The position numbers were made by a program, and so were the translations under genes. From Pseudomonas sp. MF4836 (lineage in GTDB: Bacteria; Pseudomonadota; Gammaproteobacteria; Pseudomonadales; Pseudomonadaceae): 64,000 bases of DNA. Under the pieces are notes generated by a model. The model had not been told where the DNA came from and did not search any database. It saw only the letters and a program-made list of their open reading frames with translations. The stretch covers positions 62,001-126,000 of the forward strand of contig NZ_MVOL01000016.1 of NCBI RefSeq assembly GCF_002018875.1. Reading direction: 5' to 3'. Numbering within the stretch: position 1 is the first letter of the stretch; the number at the start of each line of letters is the position of its first letter. Shown piece by piece: positions 22,464-31,771 of this stretch.

Positions 22464-23792
22464 ATGACCGCAGTTACCCCCCCAAGCCCTGCAGCGGAAA
22501 CCCCGCAACAAACCAAAAAGCGCCTGCGCAAAGTCGCCGCTGCCACCATCTTCGGTTCGATGCTGGAGTGGTACGACTTTTACCTGTACGCGACCATGGC
22601 CGCGATCGTGTTTTCGAAAATCTTCTTCGATAACAGCGACCCAAAAACCGCGACCCTGATGGCTTTCTCGACCTTTGCCATCGGTTTTATCGCGCGCCCG
22701 TTCGGCGGCATCCTGTTCGGTTACCTGGGCGACAAGTTCGGCCGCAAGCAAGTGCTGGTGGTGACCTTCTGCATGATGGGCGTGTGCACCACGCTGATCG
22801 GCCTGATCCCCAGCTACGCCTCGATCGGCATCTGGGCCCCCATCGTGCTGGTAGCGGTGCGGATCATCCAGGGCCTGGGTGCCGGTGCCGAATTGTCCGG
22901 CGCGGCCGTGACTTCCTACGAACACGCCAGCGAAGGCAAGCGCGGCAGCCAGGGAGCCTGGCCGGCGCTGGGCCTGAACCTGGGCCTGCTGCTGTCGTCG
23001 CTGACCGTGTACTTGCTGACCATCAACGGCAACGAGTTCCTGCTGCAAGGCGGCTGGCGCATCCCGTTTATCTGCAGCATCGCCCTGGTCGGCGTCGGCC
23101 TGTGGGTGCGCAACAGCATCCCGGAAACCCCGGAATTCAACCAACTGAGCCAGGAGCCGGCAAAAGCCAAGGCGTCGCCGCTCAAGGCCCTGTTCAAAAA
23201 CGACCTCAAAGGCCTGGCGGTGGTGTTCTTCGTCGCGGTTGGCTACAACGCCCTGAGCTACATCTTCAAGACCTTTTCCCTGGCCTACCTCACTCAGTTC
23301 AAGGGCGTGGACGTACACGTCACCTCGTTGTCGGTGACCATCGCCAGCCTGGTGGCCATCGTCGCCGTGCCGTTCTTCGGCTGGCTGTGCGACCGCTGGA
23401 GCAGCAAAACCGTGCTGATGCTCGGCGGGGTGTTCTCGCTGCTGTTCGCCTACCCGTTCCTGGCCCTGCTCAACACCGGTGAAAGCCTGATGATCTACAT
23501 CGCCATCGGCGTCGGCACCGGGATCCTCGCGCCGATGATGTTCGCCCCCCAGGGTTCGTTCCTCAGCCGCCAGTTCCCGACCCAGACCCGCTCCTCGGGC
23601 TTCGGCACCGGCCGTGAAATCGGCACCGCCATCGCCGGCGGCCTGGCCCCGCTGGGCGCCCTGTCCCTGGTCTCGGCCTCGGCCACCCACTCCACCGACG
23701 GCGTGGTGATCATCCTCGGCATCGCCTCGCTGCTGGTGGTGGTGTTCGCCCTGCTCGACCAGGGGCGCAAGCACTCGACGTTCAAGAACTGA
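22464..23792 (+). CDS. MHS-family metabolite:H+ symporter
   Basis: Major-facilitator of the metabolite:H+ symporter group (KgtP/ShiA/ProP-like), 442 residues with twelve predicted helices. Signature segments are GSMLEWYDFYLYATMAA (about 32-48), GFIARPFGGILFGYLGDKFGRK (about 76-97, the inter-helix loop 2-3 motif) and RIIQGLGAGAELSGA (about 134-148). GGAAG precedes the ATG at 22464, and an ATG at 22449 is the alternative. A TATAAT lies at 22437. With lhgO upstream, 2-oxoglutarate, 2-hydroxyglutarate or a similar acid is a plausible substrate. Confidence 0.82.
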   Translation: MTAVTPPSPAAETPQQTKKRLRKVAAATIFGSMLEWYDFYLYATMAAIVFSKIFFDNSDPKTATLMAFSTFAIGFIARPFGGILFGYLGDKFGRKQVLVVTFCMMGVCTTLIGLIPSYASIGIWAPIVLVAVRIIQGLGAGAELSGAAVTSYEHASEGKRGSQGAWPALGLNLGLLLSSLTVYLLTINGNEFLLQGGWRIPFICSIALVGVGLWVRNSIPETPEFNQLSQEPAKAKASPLKALFKNDLKGLAVVFFVAVGYNALSYIFKTFSLAYLTQFKGVDVHVTSLSVTIASLVAIVAVPFFGWLCDRWSSKTVLMLGGVFSLLFAYPFLALLNTGESLMIYIAIGVGTGILAPMMFAPQGSFLSRQFPTQTRSSGFGTGREIGTAIAGGLAPLGALSLVSASATHSTDGVVIILGIASLLVVVFALLDQGRKHSTFKN

Positions 23793-23802
23793 GGCCTGGC
23801 TC

Positions 23803-23842
23803 AGAGACTGATGAGGGTTGTGATGCGCCCCCATCAGTCTCT
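23803..23842 (+). terminator. Long hairpin after the symporter gene
   Basis: AGAGACTGATG (23803-23813) pairs perfectly with CATCAGTCTCT (23832-23842). There is no T run. It separates the symporter from the convergent lipoprotein gene. Confidence 0.45.
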
Positions 23843-23865
23843 GCTGAACCTGCCTTCTGCAACAG

Positions 23866-25506
23866 CTAGCGGTCAGCTATTGGCCCTGAACCTCTGGGTC
23901 CCCATCCCTTCGTTGGCGCATATTGCTCGATTAATTTCCACAGCAGGCGCCCCATGGGCAGGCGATAGATATCACTGTGGGCACCACCGCCCGAACCTGG
24001 AGAATTGAACTCCGTTATCCCGTCTGAGGCATTGATGTAAGCAACTTTTTTCACTGCCGGCTGGGAAGCAAACGGGTCGGTACACTCCTCCTGCCCGTTT
24101 TTGCAAATGGCGAACTTGCCGCAAGGAACCGCGGAAGTGTCGGAAGCTTTCATACAGTCGAAGATCCCCTTGTAATCCGGATTGGCACTATCACATGCCT
24201 TACGGTATGAACTCATGGCACCTGCGGGTGCGGTCCAGAGAATAAACGGCGAACCCGCCGCCTCATCATTGGACGATGCTGTCAGCACCAACTGGGTATT
24301 TTTCAACTTGGCATAGTCGCGGTAAGGCGCCCCTTCACTGCCCACCCCGGGCGCAAAGCGATTGATGCTGAAAGCCCCTTGAAGCCCCACGGCCAAGTCA
24401 ACCGAACTGGTCACCATGGTCTGGTCTGGAAACTGACTTTCAAGAGGGGTCAAGACCGGTGCACTAAACACCGCACGGGTCATCGCCCGGGCACCAAAAC
24501 TATGCCCAAGTGCAACCACCCGCGCCTGGCTACCGGAAGCCTTCAAACTGCGGGGAATGGTTTCATTGACAATCTTGTTAAGCCAGGACAGGCCTATTTC
24601 ATCAGCATCATTGGCCTTGTTCGAGTAACTCAAAACGTTACCAAACGAGTTGGACCAATAAGAAGGCCATGTAATACCCACGACCAAAGGTCGGAAATTG
24701 CTACTGCGATTACTCAATGGCTGTATAGCGGCCGTTCTGTTGATCGGCTCCTCCTGTTGGCCTTTGACAGACTCCAGGGATGCAGCCATCAGGCTCCCGG
24801 TCAAATCATTAAAGTTGCGGATTGCCTCCTCCTGAGCGGTGTTCCAGCCCATGACAATAACCAGCACATGGGTATAACTGCCGGCCTTGAGGTCTTTGGT
24901 CAGATTTTCTTCCAATGAAACAAGTGCATATTTTCCGTAGTCATATAACTGATATGACTTGGCATCGACCTTATCCAGGTTGGTCGATATCTTGCAGGCG
25001 TGCCAATCACTGATTTTCGCCAAATCATAGTTCTGCTTAATCAGCGATACCGGTCTGGCGGCGTAGGCGTTATAAACAAAGCAATGGCTTTTTGAGTAAT
25101 AAGGGGCGTCCCGAACTGAGTCATCTCCGACTATTGTATTTTTGATGATATGCGACACAAACATTGCCTTTGAATCACTGTTTTGAAAGCGCTCGATCTG
25201 ATTGGCTGTTCGCCATGAACCGGCTTCTTCGGCATCGGTATAACTTCCACTTTTTACAAAGCTGACTTGTGGGTACGCCTTGGGACCACCAACGGTCGAT
25301 TGCGGACTCTTTTCCAGGGCAACGACATAACCCGGATAGTGCAGCGCAGTACCAGATGGGAAATACAACATTGAGTGGAATTTTTTAGCGTTGGAACTGC
25401 CCAGATTCAAAGCTGATTCGTAAGGTTCCATAACCGAATCCGGAGTGGAACAGCCGAGTAGGCTCAAACAAAAAGCCAACGTGCTTGATCCCTTAAGTAC
25501 CCGCAT
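23866..25506 (-). CDS. Lipoprotein with alpha/beta-hydrolase domain
   Basis: 546 residues. Lipobox LSLLGC near residues 13-18 marks a lipoprotein, and the start at 25506 gives that signal peptide directly. A nucleophile elbow GHSFGARAMTRAVF is in the second half, preceded by VLVIVMGWNTAQEEA and ITWPSYWSNSF, the arrangement seen in DUF900-type hydrolases. A similar but shorter lipoprotein hydrolase is at 36085-37254. Base composition is lower in GC than its neighbours, which suggests transfer. Substrate unknown. Confidence 0.7.
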   Translation of the reverse strand: MRVLKGSSTLAFCLSLLGCSTPDSVMEPYESALNLGSSNAKKFHSMLYFPSGTALHYPGYVVALEKSPQSTVGGPKAYPQVSFVKSGSYTDAEEAGSWRTANQIERFQNSDSKAMFVSHIIKNTIVGDDSVRDAPYYSKSHCFVYNAYAARPVSLIKQNYDLAKISDWHACKISTNLDKVDAKSYQLYDYGKYALVSLEENLTKDLKAGSYTHVLVIVMGWNTAQEEAIRNFNDLTGSLMAASLESVKGQQEEPINRTAAIQPLSNRSSNFRPLVVGITWPSYWSNSFGNVLSYSNKANDADEIGLSWLNKIVNETIPRSLKASGSQARVVALGHSFGARAMTRAVFSAPVLTPLESQFPDQTMVTSSVDLAVGLQGAFSINRFAPGVGSEGAPYRDYAKLKNTQLVLTASSNDEAAGSPFILWTAPAGAMSSYRKACDSANPDYKGIFDCMKASDTSAVPCGKFAICKNGQEECTDPFASQPAVKKVAYINASDGITEFNSPGSGGGAHSDIYRLPMGRLLWKLIEQYAPTKGWGPRGSGPIADR

Positions 25507-25734
25507 CGCGCGCTCCCTGGGCCGTTCATGGCCCTGCATATTGCTAGGTCGTACCTGCCAGCATTGCAAAAACAAGCGCAGACCAGACAGCTCCCGCGCC
25601 GACAATTTCACTATAGCCAGGAGATACCAAACTGCTATCACGCAAGGCTGCTTTCACCCTAAAAAACCGGCCCTTGCAGCAGTGCCTACGCTGTTAAGAT
25701 CCCCCGCTTACTCAAGAGCCACAGGCCCACCCCC

Positions 25735-26517
25735 ATGCCCTCTCGCCAACCGGACGGCGTCGATGCGGACGGTTTTATTCCGGCCGCTCCCAGCCAGCCT
25801 TTGCCTGCGCCTTTCCAGCCGTTGCTGGATGATCTGTGCCGCACCCTGACGGCCGAGGCCGGCGCCTTGCTCGATGGCATTTACCTGTATGGCAGCGTGG
25901 CCCGGGGCAGCGCCAAACCTGGCGTTTCGGACCTGGACGTGACCCTGGTCCTGCGCCAGCCGCAGGATGCAGCAGCCCTCGCCACCCTTGAAGCCCTGCG
26001 CCTGGCTCTGGCCGCGCGGCACCCGGAGGTGGTGAAGATCGACTTCGATATCGGCAACCGTCAGCAGGTGCTGGATCCGCAGCACCTGTACAGCTGGGGC
26101 TACTGGCTCAAGCACCACTGCCGCTGCCTATGGGGCACTGACCTGGCAGCACACTTCGCCCCGTTCAGGCCATCGCGCGCGATCGCCCTGGCGCTCAATG
26201 GGGATTTCTACCCGGTGCTCAGCCGCTATGCCGATCAGATCGATCAGCCAGCGCAGCCGAGCGAGGTCAAACGCCTGCAACGCGAGGCCTCGCGCAAGCT
26301 GATCCGCGCGACCAATATCCTGCGCTCGGATCAGGCCCCTGGCTGGCCCCATACCCTGGAGGAGCACGTGGCGCAGTTCGTCCAGCGCTATCCGGCACAA
26401 CAGGCGCAGATCGAATTCTTCCTGCGTCATAGCCAGCAGCCCACGGCCTCGGCCGAGGAATTCACGGCACGGCTACGGGATTTTTGCGAGTGGTGTCGGC
26501 AGGCATCCGGGCAGTGA
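25735..26517 (+). CDS. Nucleotidyltransferase-domain protein (ANT(3'')-like)
   Basis: 260 residues. The polymerase-beta-type nucleotidyltransferase motif is clear: LDGIYLYGSVARGSAKPGVS then DLDVTLVL (about 43-72), with the two metal-binding aspartates in DLD and a third in KIDFDIG (about 100). The C-terminal part is helical, as in aminoglycoside adenylyltransferases. Whether it modifies an antibiotic is not shown by sequence. Start is the first ATG of the frame. Confidence 0.7.
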   Translation: MPSRQPDGVDADGFIPAAPSQPLPAPFQPLLDDLCRTLTAEAGALLDGIYLYGSVARGSAKPGVSDLDVTLVLRQPQDAAALATLEALRLALAARHPEVVKIDFDIGNRQQVLDPQHLYSWGYWLKHHCRCLWGTDLAAHFAPFRPSRAIALALNGDFYPVLSRYADQIDQPAQPSEVKRLQREASRKLIRATNILRSDQAPGWPHTLEEHVAQFVQRYPAQQAQIEFFLRHSQQPTASAEEFTARLRDFCEWCRQASGQ

Positions 26518-26639
26518 TCCAGGGACGTTGAGGCGGATCTTGCACCAGCGAAGGAGGCCGCCATCTCGACGCGTGCCGGCCACCTATTCATCCATTCGAA
26601 TAGGTGAATGTGTCGCCTTTGCTCATCTCCTCCGAGACA

Positions 26640-26830
26640 CCCTGACTGCTTCAAGCCTGTTCCAACCGCTATCCCTTGGCGGCCTGGCGCTTAAAAACCG
26701 GAGCGCCCTGCCGCCCCTGACTCGCTCGCGCAGCTCGCAATCGGGCAATATCCCCAACACGCTGATGGCCACCTATTACCGGCAACGGGCCAGTGCTGGG
26801 TTGCTGGCGGACCTGGATTGTGGAGTGCTG
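26640..26830 (+). pseudogene. Fragment of an Old Yellow Enzyme/alkene reductase gene
   Basis: The plus-strand frame around here reads LFQPLSLGGLALKNRSALPP then LTRSRS...NIPNTLMATYYRQRASAGLL. That is the start of an Old Yellow Enzyme-type alkene reductase (normally about 350 residues). After about 60 residues similarity ends and unrelated sequence leads into trmK. It is a 5' remnant; the rest appears deleted. This remnant is the main content of the gap 26518-26955. Confidence 0.65.
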
Positions 26831-26961
26831 AGGGCCTGCGTGCCCCTGGAACAACGCCATGACCCCGGTCGCCTGAATTTGAAATACCCGGCATTGCCCG
26901 CCACAATCGCGCCCCGATCTGGCCAACGCTGCCGGACGCTCGTGCTGAAAAGGGGTTGCCG

Positions 26962-27657
26962 TTGAACCAACAGACATTGTCCAAGCGCCTTGAGCGCGTG
27001 GCGGCGCATGTGCCCGCCGGAGCGCGCCTGGCCGATATCGGCTCGGATCACGGCTACCTGCCGGTGGCCTTGATGCGCCGTGGCGCGATCTCGGCGGCGG
27101 TGGCCGGCGAGGTGGCATTGACCCCCTTCCATGCTGCCGAACGTACGGTACGCGAGAACGATCTGACATCGCTCATCACTGTGCGCCTGGCCAACGGCCT
27201 GGCGGCGATCGAGGCGCGGGACGGGATCACCGCCATCAGCATCTGTGGCATGGGCGGCGAGACCATCCGCGACATCCTCGACTGCGGCAAGGCCCACCTC
27301 AACGGCCAGGAACGGCTGATCCTGCAACCCAACGGCGGCGAGCCGCCACTGCGCCAATGGCTGATGGACAATGGCTACTGCATCCTCGCTGAGGAGGTGC
27401 TGCAGGAAAACCGCTTCGACTACGAAATCATCGTCGCCGAGCGCGACAAGCCGGTGCGCTACAGCGCCCGGGAACTGTACTTCGGCCCGCTGCACATGCA
27501 GGCACGCAGCCCGGCGTTCTTGCTCAAGTGGCAGCGCAGGTTGCGCCAGAAGCACAAGACCCTGGCCGACTTTGCCCGGGCGCAGCAAGCGGTGCCCGAG
27601 GAAAAGATCCAGGACGTCGCCCGCCAGGCGCAGTGGATCACCGAACTGCTGGCGTGA
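26962..27657 (+). CDS. trmK: tRNA (adenine-N1)-methyltransferase, TrmK family
   Basis: About 231 residues. Rossmann methyltransferase with ADIGSDHGYLPVAL as SAM motif I (about 22-35), AISICGMGGETIRDIL as the catalytic-region motif (about 92-107), and LILQPN. The C-terminus is a coiled coil typical of TrmK (methylates A22 of tRNA in Gram-positive enzymes). Start codon is TTG; 26962 has AAGGGG six bases upstream, and TTG at 26956 is possible. Assignment of the exact target base is from the family. Confidence 0.8.
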   Translation: MNQQTLSKRLERVAAHVPAGARLADIGSDHGYLPVALMRRGAISAAVAGEVALTPFHAAERTVRENDLTSLITVRLANGLAAIEARDGITAISICGMGGETIRDILDCGKAHLNGQERLILQPNGGEPPLRQWLMDNGYCILAEEVLQENRFDYEIIVAERDKPVRYSARELYFGPLHMQARSPAFLLKWQRRLRQKHKTLADFARAQQAVPEEKIQDVARQAQWITELLA

Positions 27658-27709
27658 AATCTTTGAGGGTTGCGCGCAAGCGCGTCAGCAAGGTGAAGCC
27701 CTGTTCCAT

Positions 27710-27880
27710 CTACACAGACTCGCTGTCGGCGGCCAGGTTTGCATCCTGATCGGCTTCAGCCGCCAGCTTCAGGCGGTCCGCCTTGCTGATGTATTTCGAC
27801 TTGCTGGCAGGCGCCAATTTGGCACTGGCCTTTTTCGCGTGAGCTTTTAACAACTGCTGGATTTTTTTACGACGATTCAT
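27710..27880 (-). CDS. DUF2986-like small basic protein
   Basis: 56 residues with a strongly basic N-terminus (MNRRKKIQQLLKAHAKKASA), followed by KYISKADRLKLAAEA and an acidic end. The pattern matches the small DUF2986 family of gammaproteobacteria. Function is unknown. It is convergent with trmK. Confidence 0.7.
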   Translation of the reverse strand: MNRRKKIQQLLKAHAKKASAKLAPASKSKYISKADRLKLAAEADQDANLAADSESV

Positions 27881-27936
27881 AGGCTTCTACTCGGTCTTAC
27901 AATTTTTGAATGAAATGGCCGCCCCGGCCTGGTCGC

Positions 27937-28647
27937 TCAAGCCGTGGGCACTGGCACCCAGTCAGCCGCTGGCGCCTGCCAGGGAAAATCCCCAGGCTCA
28001 AAGCGCTCACTCGTGTCCATCTGGATACTGCGCAGGCTCGCGGTCTGCTGATGTGAAGCGTAAAGCGACTGCGAAAAATAGCTGATCAACAGCGTACGGC
28101 GACGGGCGCCGCTGATGTTCAGGCTGCCCGCATGCACCAGGTCGACGTCGAACAGCAGGACATCACCCGCGGAACCTGCAAGCTGCACCGAGCGGGACTC
28201 GTCATTGAAATCAAAAGGCGGCGCTCCCGGCTCAGGCCGATGGCTGCCGGGGACAATCCGCGTTGCACCGTTGGCGGGCCCATAGTCGTCGAAATACACC
28301 AGGGCATTGGCAATGTCCCCTGGTCGTTGCGCCGACAGGTCGCGGTGCAGCAGCTGATGCCCGCCCCCTTTCAACGGCTCTCGCCCCTCCACCTGGGACA
28401 GGAAAAACCGCTCTCCAATCAACTCCCCCGCCACCGCCAGCATCGACGGCAGACGACACAGCGCCTGCACGCAGGCATCGGTGTCCAGCTGCGAATGGCG
28501 CCAGTCCCTGCCCCTGGGCACCGGCCATTGTTCCGAGGGCTTTACGCCCGCGTCGAACACGGCACGCAGCTGATCCAGCCACTGCGCCGGGATCGCTCGG
28601 CGAAGCAGCACATAACCTTCTCGGTGCAATTGCTCGCGGTCAGTCAT
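27937..28647 (-). CDS. Phytanoyl-CoA dioxygenase-family protein
   Basis: 236 residues. A 2-oxoglutarate/Fe(II) oxygenase of the PhyH type is indicated by the iron ligands HRD in QLLHRDLSAQ (about 133) and the distal His in FDVDLVHAGSLN (about 185), with a following R pair for 2-oxoglutarate. The start at 28647 (MTDREQLHREGYVLLRRAI) is typical, since PhyH proteins begin with F/YxxxGYVLL. Substrate unknown. Confidence 0.78.
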   Translation of the reverse strand: MTDREQLHREGYVLLRRAIPAQWLDQLRAVFDAGVKPSEQWPVPRGRDWRHSQLDTDACVQALCRLPSMLAVAGELIGERFFLSQVEGREPLKGGGHQLLHRDLSAQRPGDIANALVYFDDYGPANGATRIVPGSHRPEPGAPPFDFNDESRSVQLAGSAGDVLLFDVDLVHAGSLNISGARRRTLLISYFSQSLYASHQQTASLRSIQMDTSERFEPGDFPWQAPAADWVPVPTA

Positions 28648-28903
28648 CGCGTGCTCGACTCCCTTGCCGTAACCCGTCCTGCACAACGGCCCGGAGCACG
28701 GCAGGCGCGGCGGGCAATAGGCGCAGGATGATAAAGCAAAGGTTTTACCCGTGCACAGAAGCACCGCGATTGAAGGGGGTAATAACAACCGCCGGGGCGG
28801 CACGCAGAAAAGAGCCGCCCCGCTCACGGCCCTGGCTACTGGCAGTCGCTGATAAATGTTTGAATAGCGCCCCGACATTCAATGATCGACCAGAGGCCCG
28901 GCT

Positions 28904-29359
28904 ATGGAGTGGCATGTATTTTCAGAAGCCCATGAACCCTTGACCGATGAGTTGGTTGACGGCATCGAAAAAGTCCTGCGCTTCACCCTGCCCCGCGACT
29001 ACGTTGAATGCGTCAAGCGCTTTCACGGCGGGCAACCCAAGGACCGAACCCTGTCGATCAACGTCAACGGCGAGCCCTGGGGCATCGGCTTCGGCATGCT
29101 GCTGACCCTGGATCCGCTACAGAGCTCGGAAAACATCATCAACGCGCTGGTGGCATTGCGAACCCATCATCAGCTTCCCGAGCACTACCTGCCGATCGTG
29201 GTGGGCGGTGGCGGTGACTACCTGTGCCTTGATTATTCCGAGAACTCGCTGCTCCCCAAGGTGGTGTTCTATTTTCATGAACTGGGCCTGCCGGACGGCC
29301 TGTTTGAGGTGGCAGATTCATTCAGCAGCTTGCTGGGCATGCTGCAAGAGGAGCGCTGA
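28904..29359 (+). CDS. SMI1/KNR4-family protein (possible immunity protein)
   Basis: 151 residues with the SMI1/KNR4 fold signature: EKVLRFTLPRDYVECVKRFHGG near the N-terminus, YLPIVVGGGGDYLCLDY in the middle, and a final FSSLLGML helix. Many such proteins protect against polymorphic toxins, but no toxin gene is adjacent, so it may be an orphan immunity gene. Confidence 0.72.
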   Translation: MEWHVFSEAHEPLTDELVDGIEKVLRFTLPRDYVECVKRFHGGQPKDRTLSINVNGEPWGIGFGMLLTLDPLQSSENIINALVALRTHHQLPEHYLPIVVGGGGDYLCLDYSENSLLPKVVFYFHELGLPDGLFEVADSFSSLLGMLQEER

Positions 29360-29457
29360 AACTGCGGGTCACGCTGACGAAGAACTTGCCGCTTGAGGCA
29401 AGCTTGCTAGAGTCAAAAGCTCTGCCCCCAAGCCTTTGGCGTTTTCAAGGATCGATC

Positions 29458-29823
29458 ATGCCCCCCACTCTTCAGTTATTTGCGCCTGATGTATTCCCCT
29501 CTGCCCCTGCCGAGGTTCGCGCCTACACCGTCGCCGCCTTTCGAATTGCCCAGCGAAGCGATCAGCTCTCACTGATTGCCATGTCAAAACCCCTCTTGGA
29601 GTTTTTGCTGAAAAAGCGTGCGCTAGGCTACTGGATCCAGAAAGGCTGGCTGATCGAGGTGGATCAAGGCTATCGCCTCACTGACCAGGGGCTTGTCATT
29701 TGCCAATCGGCTTTGGCAGACCAACTCGCCACCCACAACACGACTGCGGACCGGGTGGCCTACTGGGAGAACGAGTTCCGCCGCAACAGCCAACTCCCGC
29801 GCGCGGAAACCTTTCGGATCTGA
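29458..29823 (+). CDS. Unknown 121-residue protein
   Basis: Starts MPPTLQLFAPDVFPSAPAEV and shows a probable winged-helix-like middle (LSLIAMSKPLLEFLLKKRAL then GYWIQKGWLIEVDQGYRLTD). AAGG lies 8 bp upstream of the ATG. No family recognised. A role in nucleic-acid binding is only a guess from the fold pattern. Confidence 0.5.
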   Translation: MPPTLQLFAPDVFPSAPAEVRAYTVAAFRIAQRSDQLSLIAMSKPLLEFLLKKRALGYWIQKGWLIEVDQGYRLTDQGLVICQSALADQLATHNTTADRVAYWENEFRRNSQLPRAETFRI

Positions 29824-29886
29824 GGTGGTTGTTCCCTCGAGCGGACGGACCGGTCCGGTGCGCTTCCGCTCATGGCCAAACCCGCC

Positions 29887-30513
29887 TTATTGCTGCTGAA
29901 AAGCCACTTTCACCCCAAGCCCGACAAACAGCGTGCCGATGATTTTGCCTTCCCAGCGACGCAGCCTTGAAAGACCCTTGAGGCACTGGCTCAAGGGGCG
30001 AATGGCGATTGAAAGCAGGCTGGTATAAACCGCACTGAGCCCCGAAAAGATCAAGCCCAGCACCGCGAATTGACTCAGGGACGAGCCCGATTCCGGATGA
30101 ATAAACTGCGGCAGGAATGCGAGGAAGAAAATCGCGGTTTTCGGGTTCAGGACCTCCGCGCCCACCGCCTGGAAAAAGGCCTGGCGCGAGGTCACATCCG
30201 CCAATGGCATGCGCGCAGTGGTGCTCGATCGAGCAAAAAAAGCACGCGCCCCCAGGTAGATCAGGTAACAGGCCCCCGCCGTTTTCACCACGTTGAACGC
30301 GAGCGCAGACGTCATCAGAATCGCCGACAGCCCCAGCGCAGCGCTCAGCGTATGGATCAGATCCCCCGTCGCGACGCCCAGCCCGGTGGCAATACCAACC
30401 TTGCGTCCGCCCTGCAAGGTGCGTGTGATCACCAACAGCACGGCGGGGCCGGGGATCAGGAAAAGACCGATAACGACGGCTACGTACGTCACGATAGAGG
30501 CCAGGTCAAACAT
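29887..30513 (-). CDS. LysE/RhtB-family exporter
   Basis: 208 residues with six hydrophobic helices. The family motif FLIPGPAVLLVITRTLQGG is near residues 19-37, with ACYLIYLGARAFF (about 70) and LNPKTAIFFLAFLPQFI (about 120-136). The ATG at 30513 has AGGTGA upstream, and GTG at 30516 is the alternative. Substrate unknown. Confidence 0.85.
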   Translation of the reverse strand: MFDLASIVTYVAVVIGLFLIPGPAVLLVITRTLQGGRKVGIATGLGVATGDLIHTLSAALGLSAILMTSALAFNVVKTAGACYLIYLGARAFFARSSTTARMPLADVTSRQAFFQAVGAEVLNPKTAIFFLAFLPQFIHPESGSSLSQFAVLGLIFSGLSAVYTSLLSIAIRPLSQCLKGLSRLRRWEGKIIGTLFVGLGVKVAFQQQ

Positions 30514-30712
30514 CACGAGTCACCTAAAGGCAGGGCGGGACCACAGTTATCCTGAAGTGCAGTTCGAAAGCAAACGCTGTGTCCAGGTCAGAGGTGGGTC
30601 GGATGCGGTCATTGGTCAAAGGCCGTTAGCGGACAAAAGCGGTCATGCAGGTTTAAGACTGTTGCGCGCCATCGTTCCAAAACGGAAGTTGCGGGGCGTG
30701 ATTTTCCACCCG

Positions 30713-31126
30713 TCAAAAGGCAACCTCGCACCGTGCTTCAGCGGCTTGTACTCGTAGGGTCAGACCAGACTCGAAGCGCAGCACAAGATGATGATCTGGA
30801 TGAATGGTATCGGTGAGGTAGCAGGTTTTTGTCTCGGCATCGGACTCCACCACGCCAATCGACTGTATAACTCGACTGTCGTCGCCCACCTGGTTTTCAT
30901 CTGCTCCACTCGCTGAAAAGTAGTCAACCTCATGGAAGCTGATGGTGATTTTCCGCGCTTCTTCCGTCGGCACCCAGGCTTCAGCTCGTCGAGTAAAGCC
31001 AAGTACAGCCAAACGATTCACGATGTCGTAATGGATGGCAGTGGCTTGGTAGAAGTTATGTAAATCGTACGCACGGCCGTGAATCTCGACCTCGATATGC
31101 CCGAACACGAAACCATGGAATTGCAT
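30713..31126 (-). CDS. Unknown 137-residue protein
   Basis: No signal peptide or membrane segment. Start MQFHGFVFGHIEVEIHGRAY; contains ARKITISFHEVDYFSAS and a C-terminal strand-rich part (HHLVLRFESGLTLRVQAAEA). Probably a small alpha/beta protein. No family recognised. Confidence 0.5.
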   Translation of the reverse strand: MQFHGFVFGHIEVEIHGRAYDLHNFYQATAIHYDIVNRLAVLGFTRRAEAWVPTEEARKITISFHEVDYFSASGADENQVGDDSRVIQSIGVVESDAETKTCYLTDTIHPDHHLVLRFESGLTLRVQAAEARCEVAF

Positions 31127-31241
31127 GGGTTAACCCTGATGATCTGCCGGTAGGCATGCATCGTACGGTATCGCCGCAATGGTCGCCTCTGGCGGACAAC
31201 AGCCGCTGCCGCCCGCCTGCTACCCCTCTGCGCTAAAACCC

Positions 31242-31739
31242 CTACTCCACCCCATCTCCTTTAATCCCCTGCGCGAACTTGCTCATCAGCCGCACCAGAT
31301 TCTCCACGTCCTGCTCCTCCCAGGTGGAGAAGATCGCCAGGCCGATCCGCTCCCGTGCCTCATCGACGCGATCGGTCATGGCTTTGCCTTTGGCGGTGAT
31401 AACGGACTCGCGCACGCGGCGGTCGGCGGCGCTGGCCTGGCGGTCGATCAGGCCCAGGCTTTCGAGCTTGGCGACCTGGCGGCTGACGGTGGTGTAGTCG
31501 CGGCCCACGCGGTCGGCCAGTTCGACCACGCCAATCGGCCCGAGACGCTCCACCAGCACCAGCAGCGGGAACAGCGCTCGGTCCAGGGAGATTCCGGCTT
31601 CGCGGACCATGGCCTCGTCGCGCTGGGGGCGGTTCATGACGCCGACGATTTCCACCAGCGCACCGTGAAGCTCGCGGAGCTGAGCACTAATATGTGTATT
31701 TTGCACTTTATTTGTTGACACGCTTTTGCCCTCGCTCAA
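31242..31739 (-). CDS. MarR-family regulator
   Basis: 165 residues with the winged helix ELADRVGRDYTTVSRQVAKLESLGLIDRQ and wing DRRVRESVITAKGKAM. It is divergent from a flavin monooxygenase gene. Two near-identical 17-bp sequences lie between and at the two starts and are likely its operators. Confidence 0.85.
   Translation of the reverse strand: MSEGKSVSTNKVQNTHISAQLRELHGALVEIVGVMNRPQRDEAMVREAGISLDRALFPLLVLVERLGPIGVVELADRVGRDYTTVSRQVAKLESLGLIDRQASAADRRVRESVITAKGKAMTDRVDEARERIGLAIFSTWEEQDVENLVRLMSKFAQGIKGDGVE
31690..31706 (+). promoter_or_regulatory. Putative MarR operator, copy 1
   Basis: ATATGTGTATTTTGCAC, repeated with two changes at 31740-31756, exactly 50 bp away (about five helical turns). 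This copy lies inside the first codons of the marR frame, so the true marR start may be a later codon. Confidence 0.5.
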
Positions 31740-31756
31740 ATATGTGCATCTTGCAC
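31740..31756 (+). promoter_or_regulatory. Putative MarR operator, copy 2
   Basis: ATATGTGCATCTTGCAC, 16 bp upstream of the monooxygenase start. See copy 1. Confidence 0.5.
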
Positions 31757-31771
31757 GCTTTGGAGCGGATT

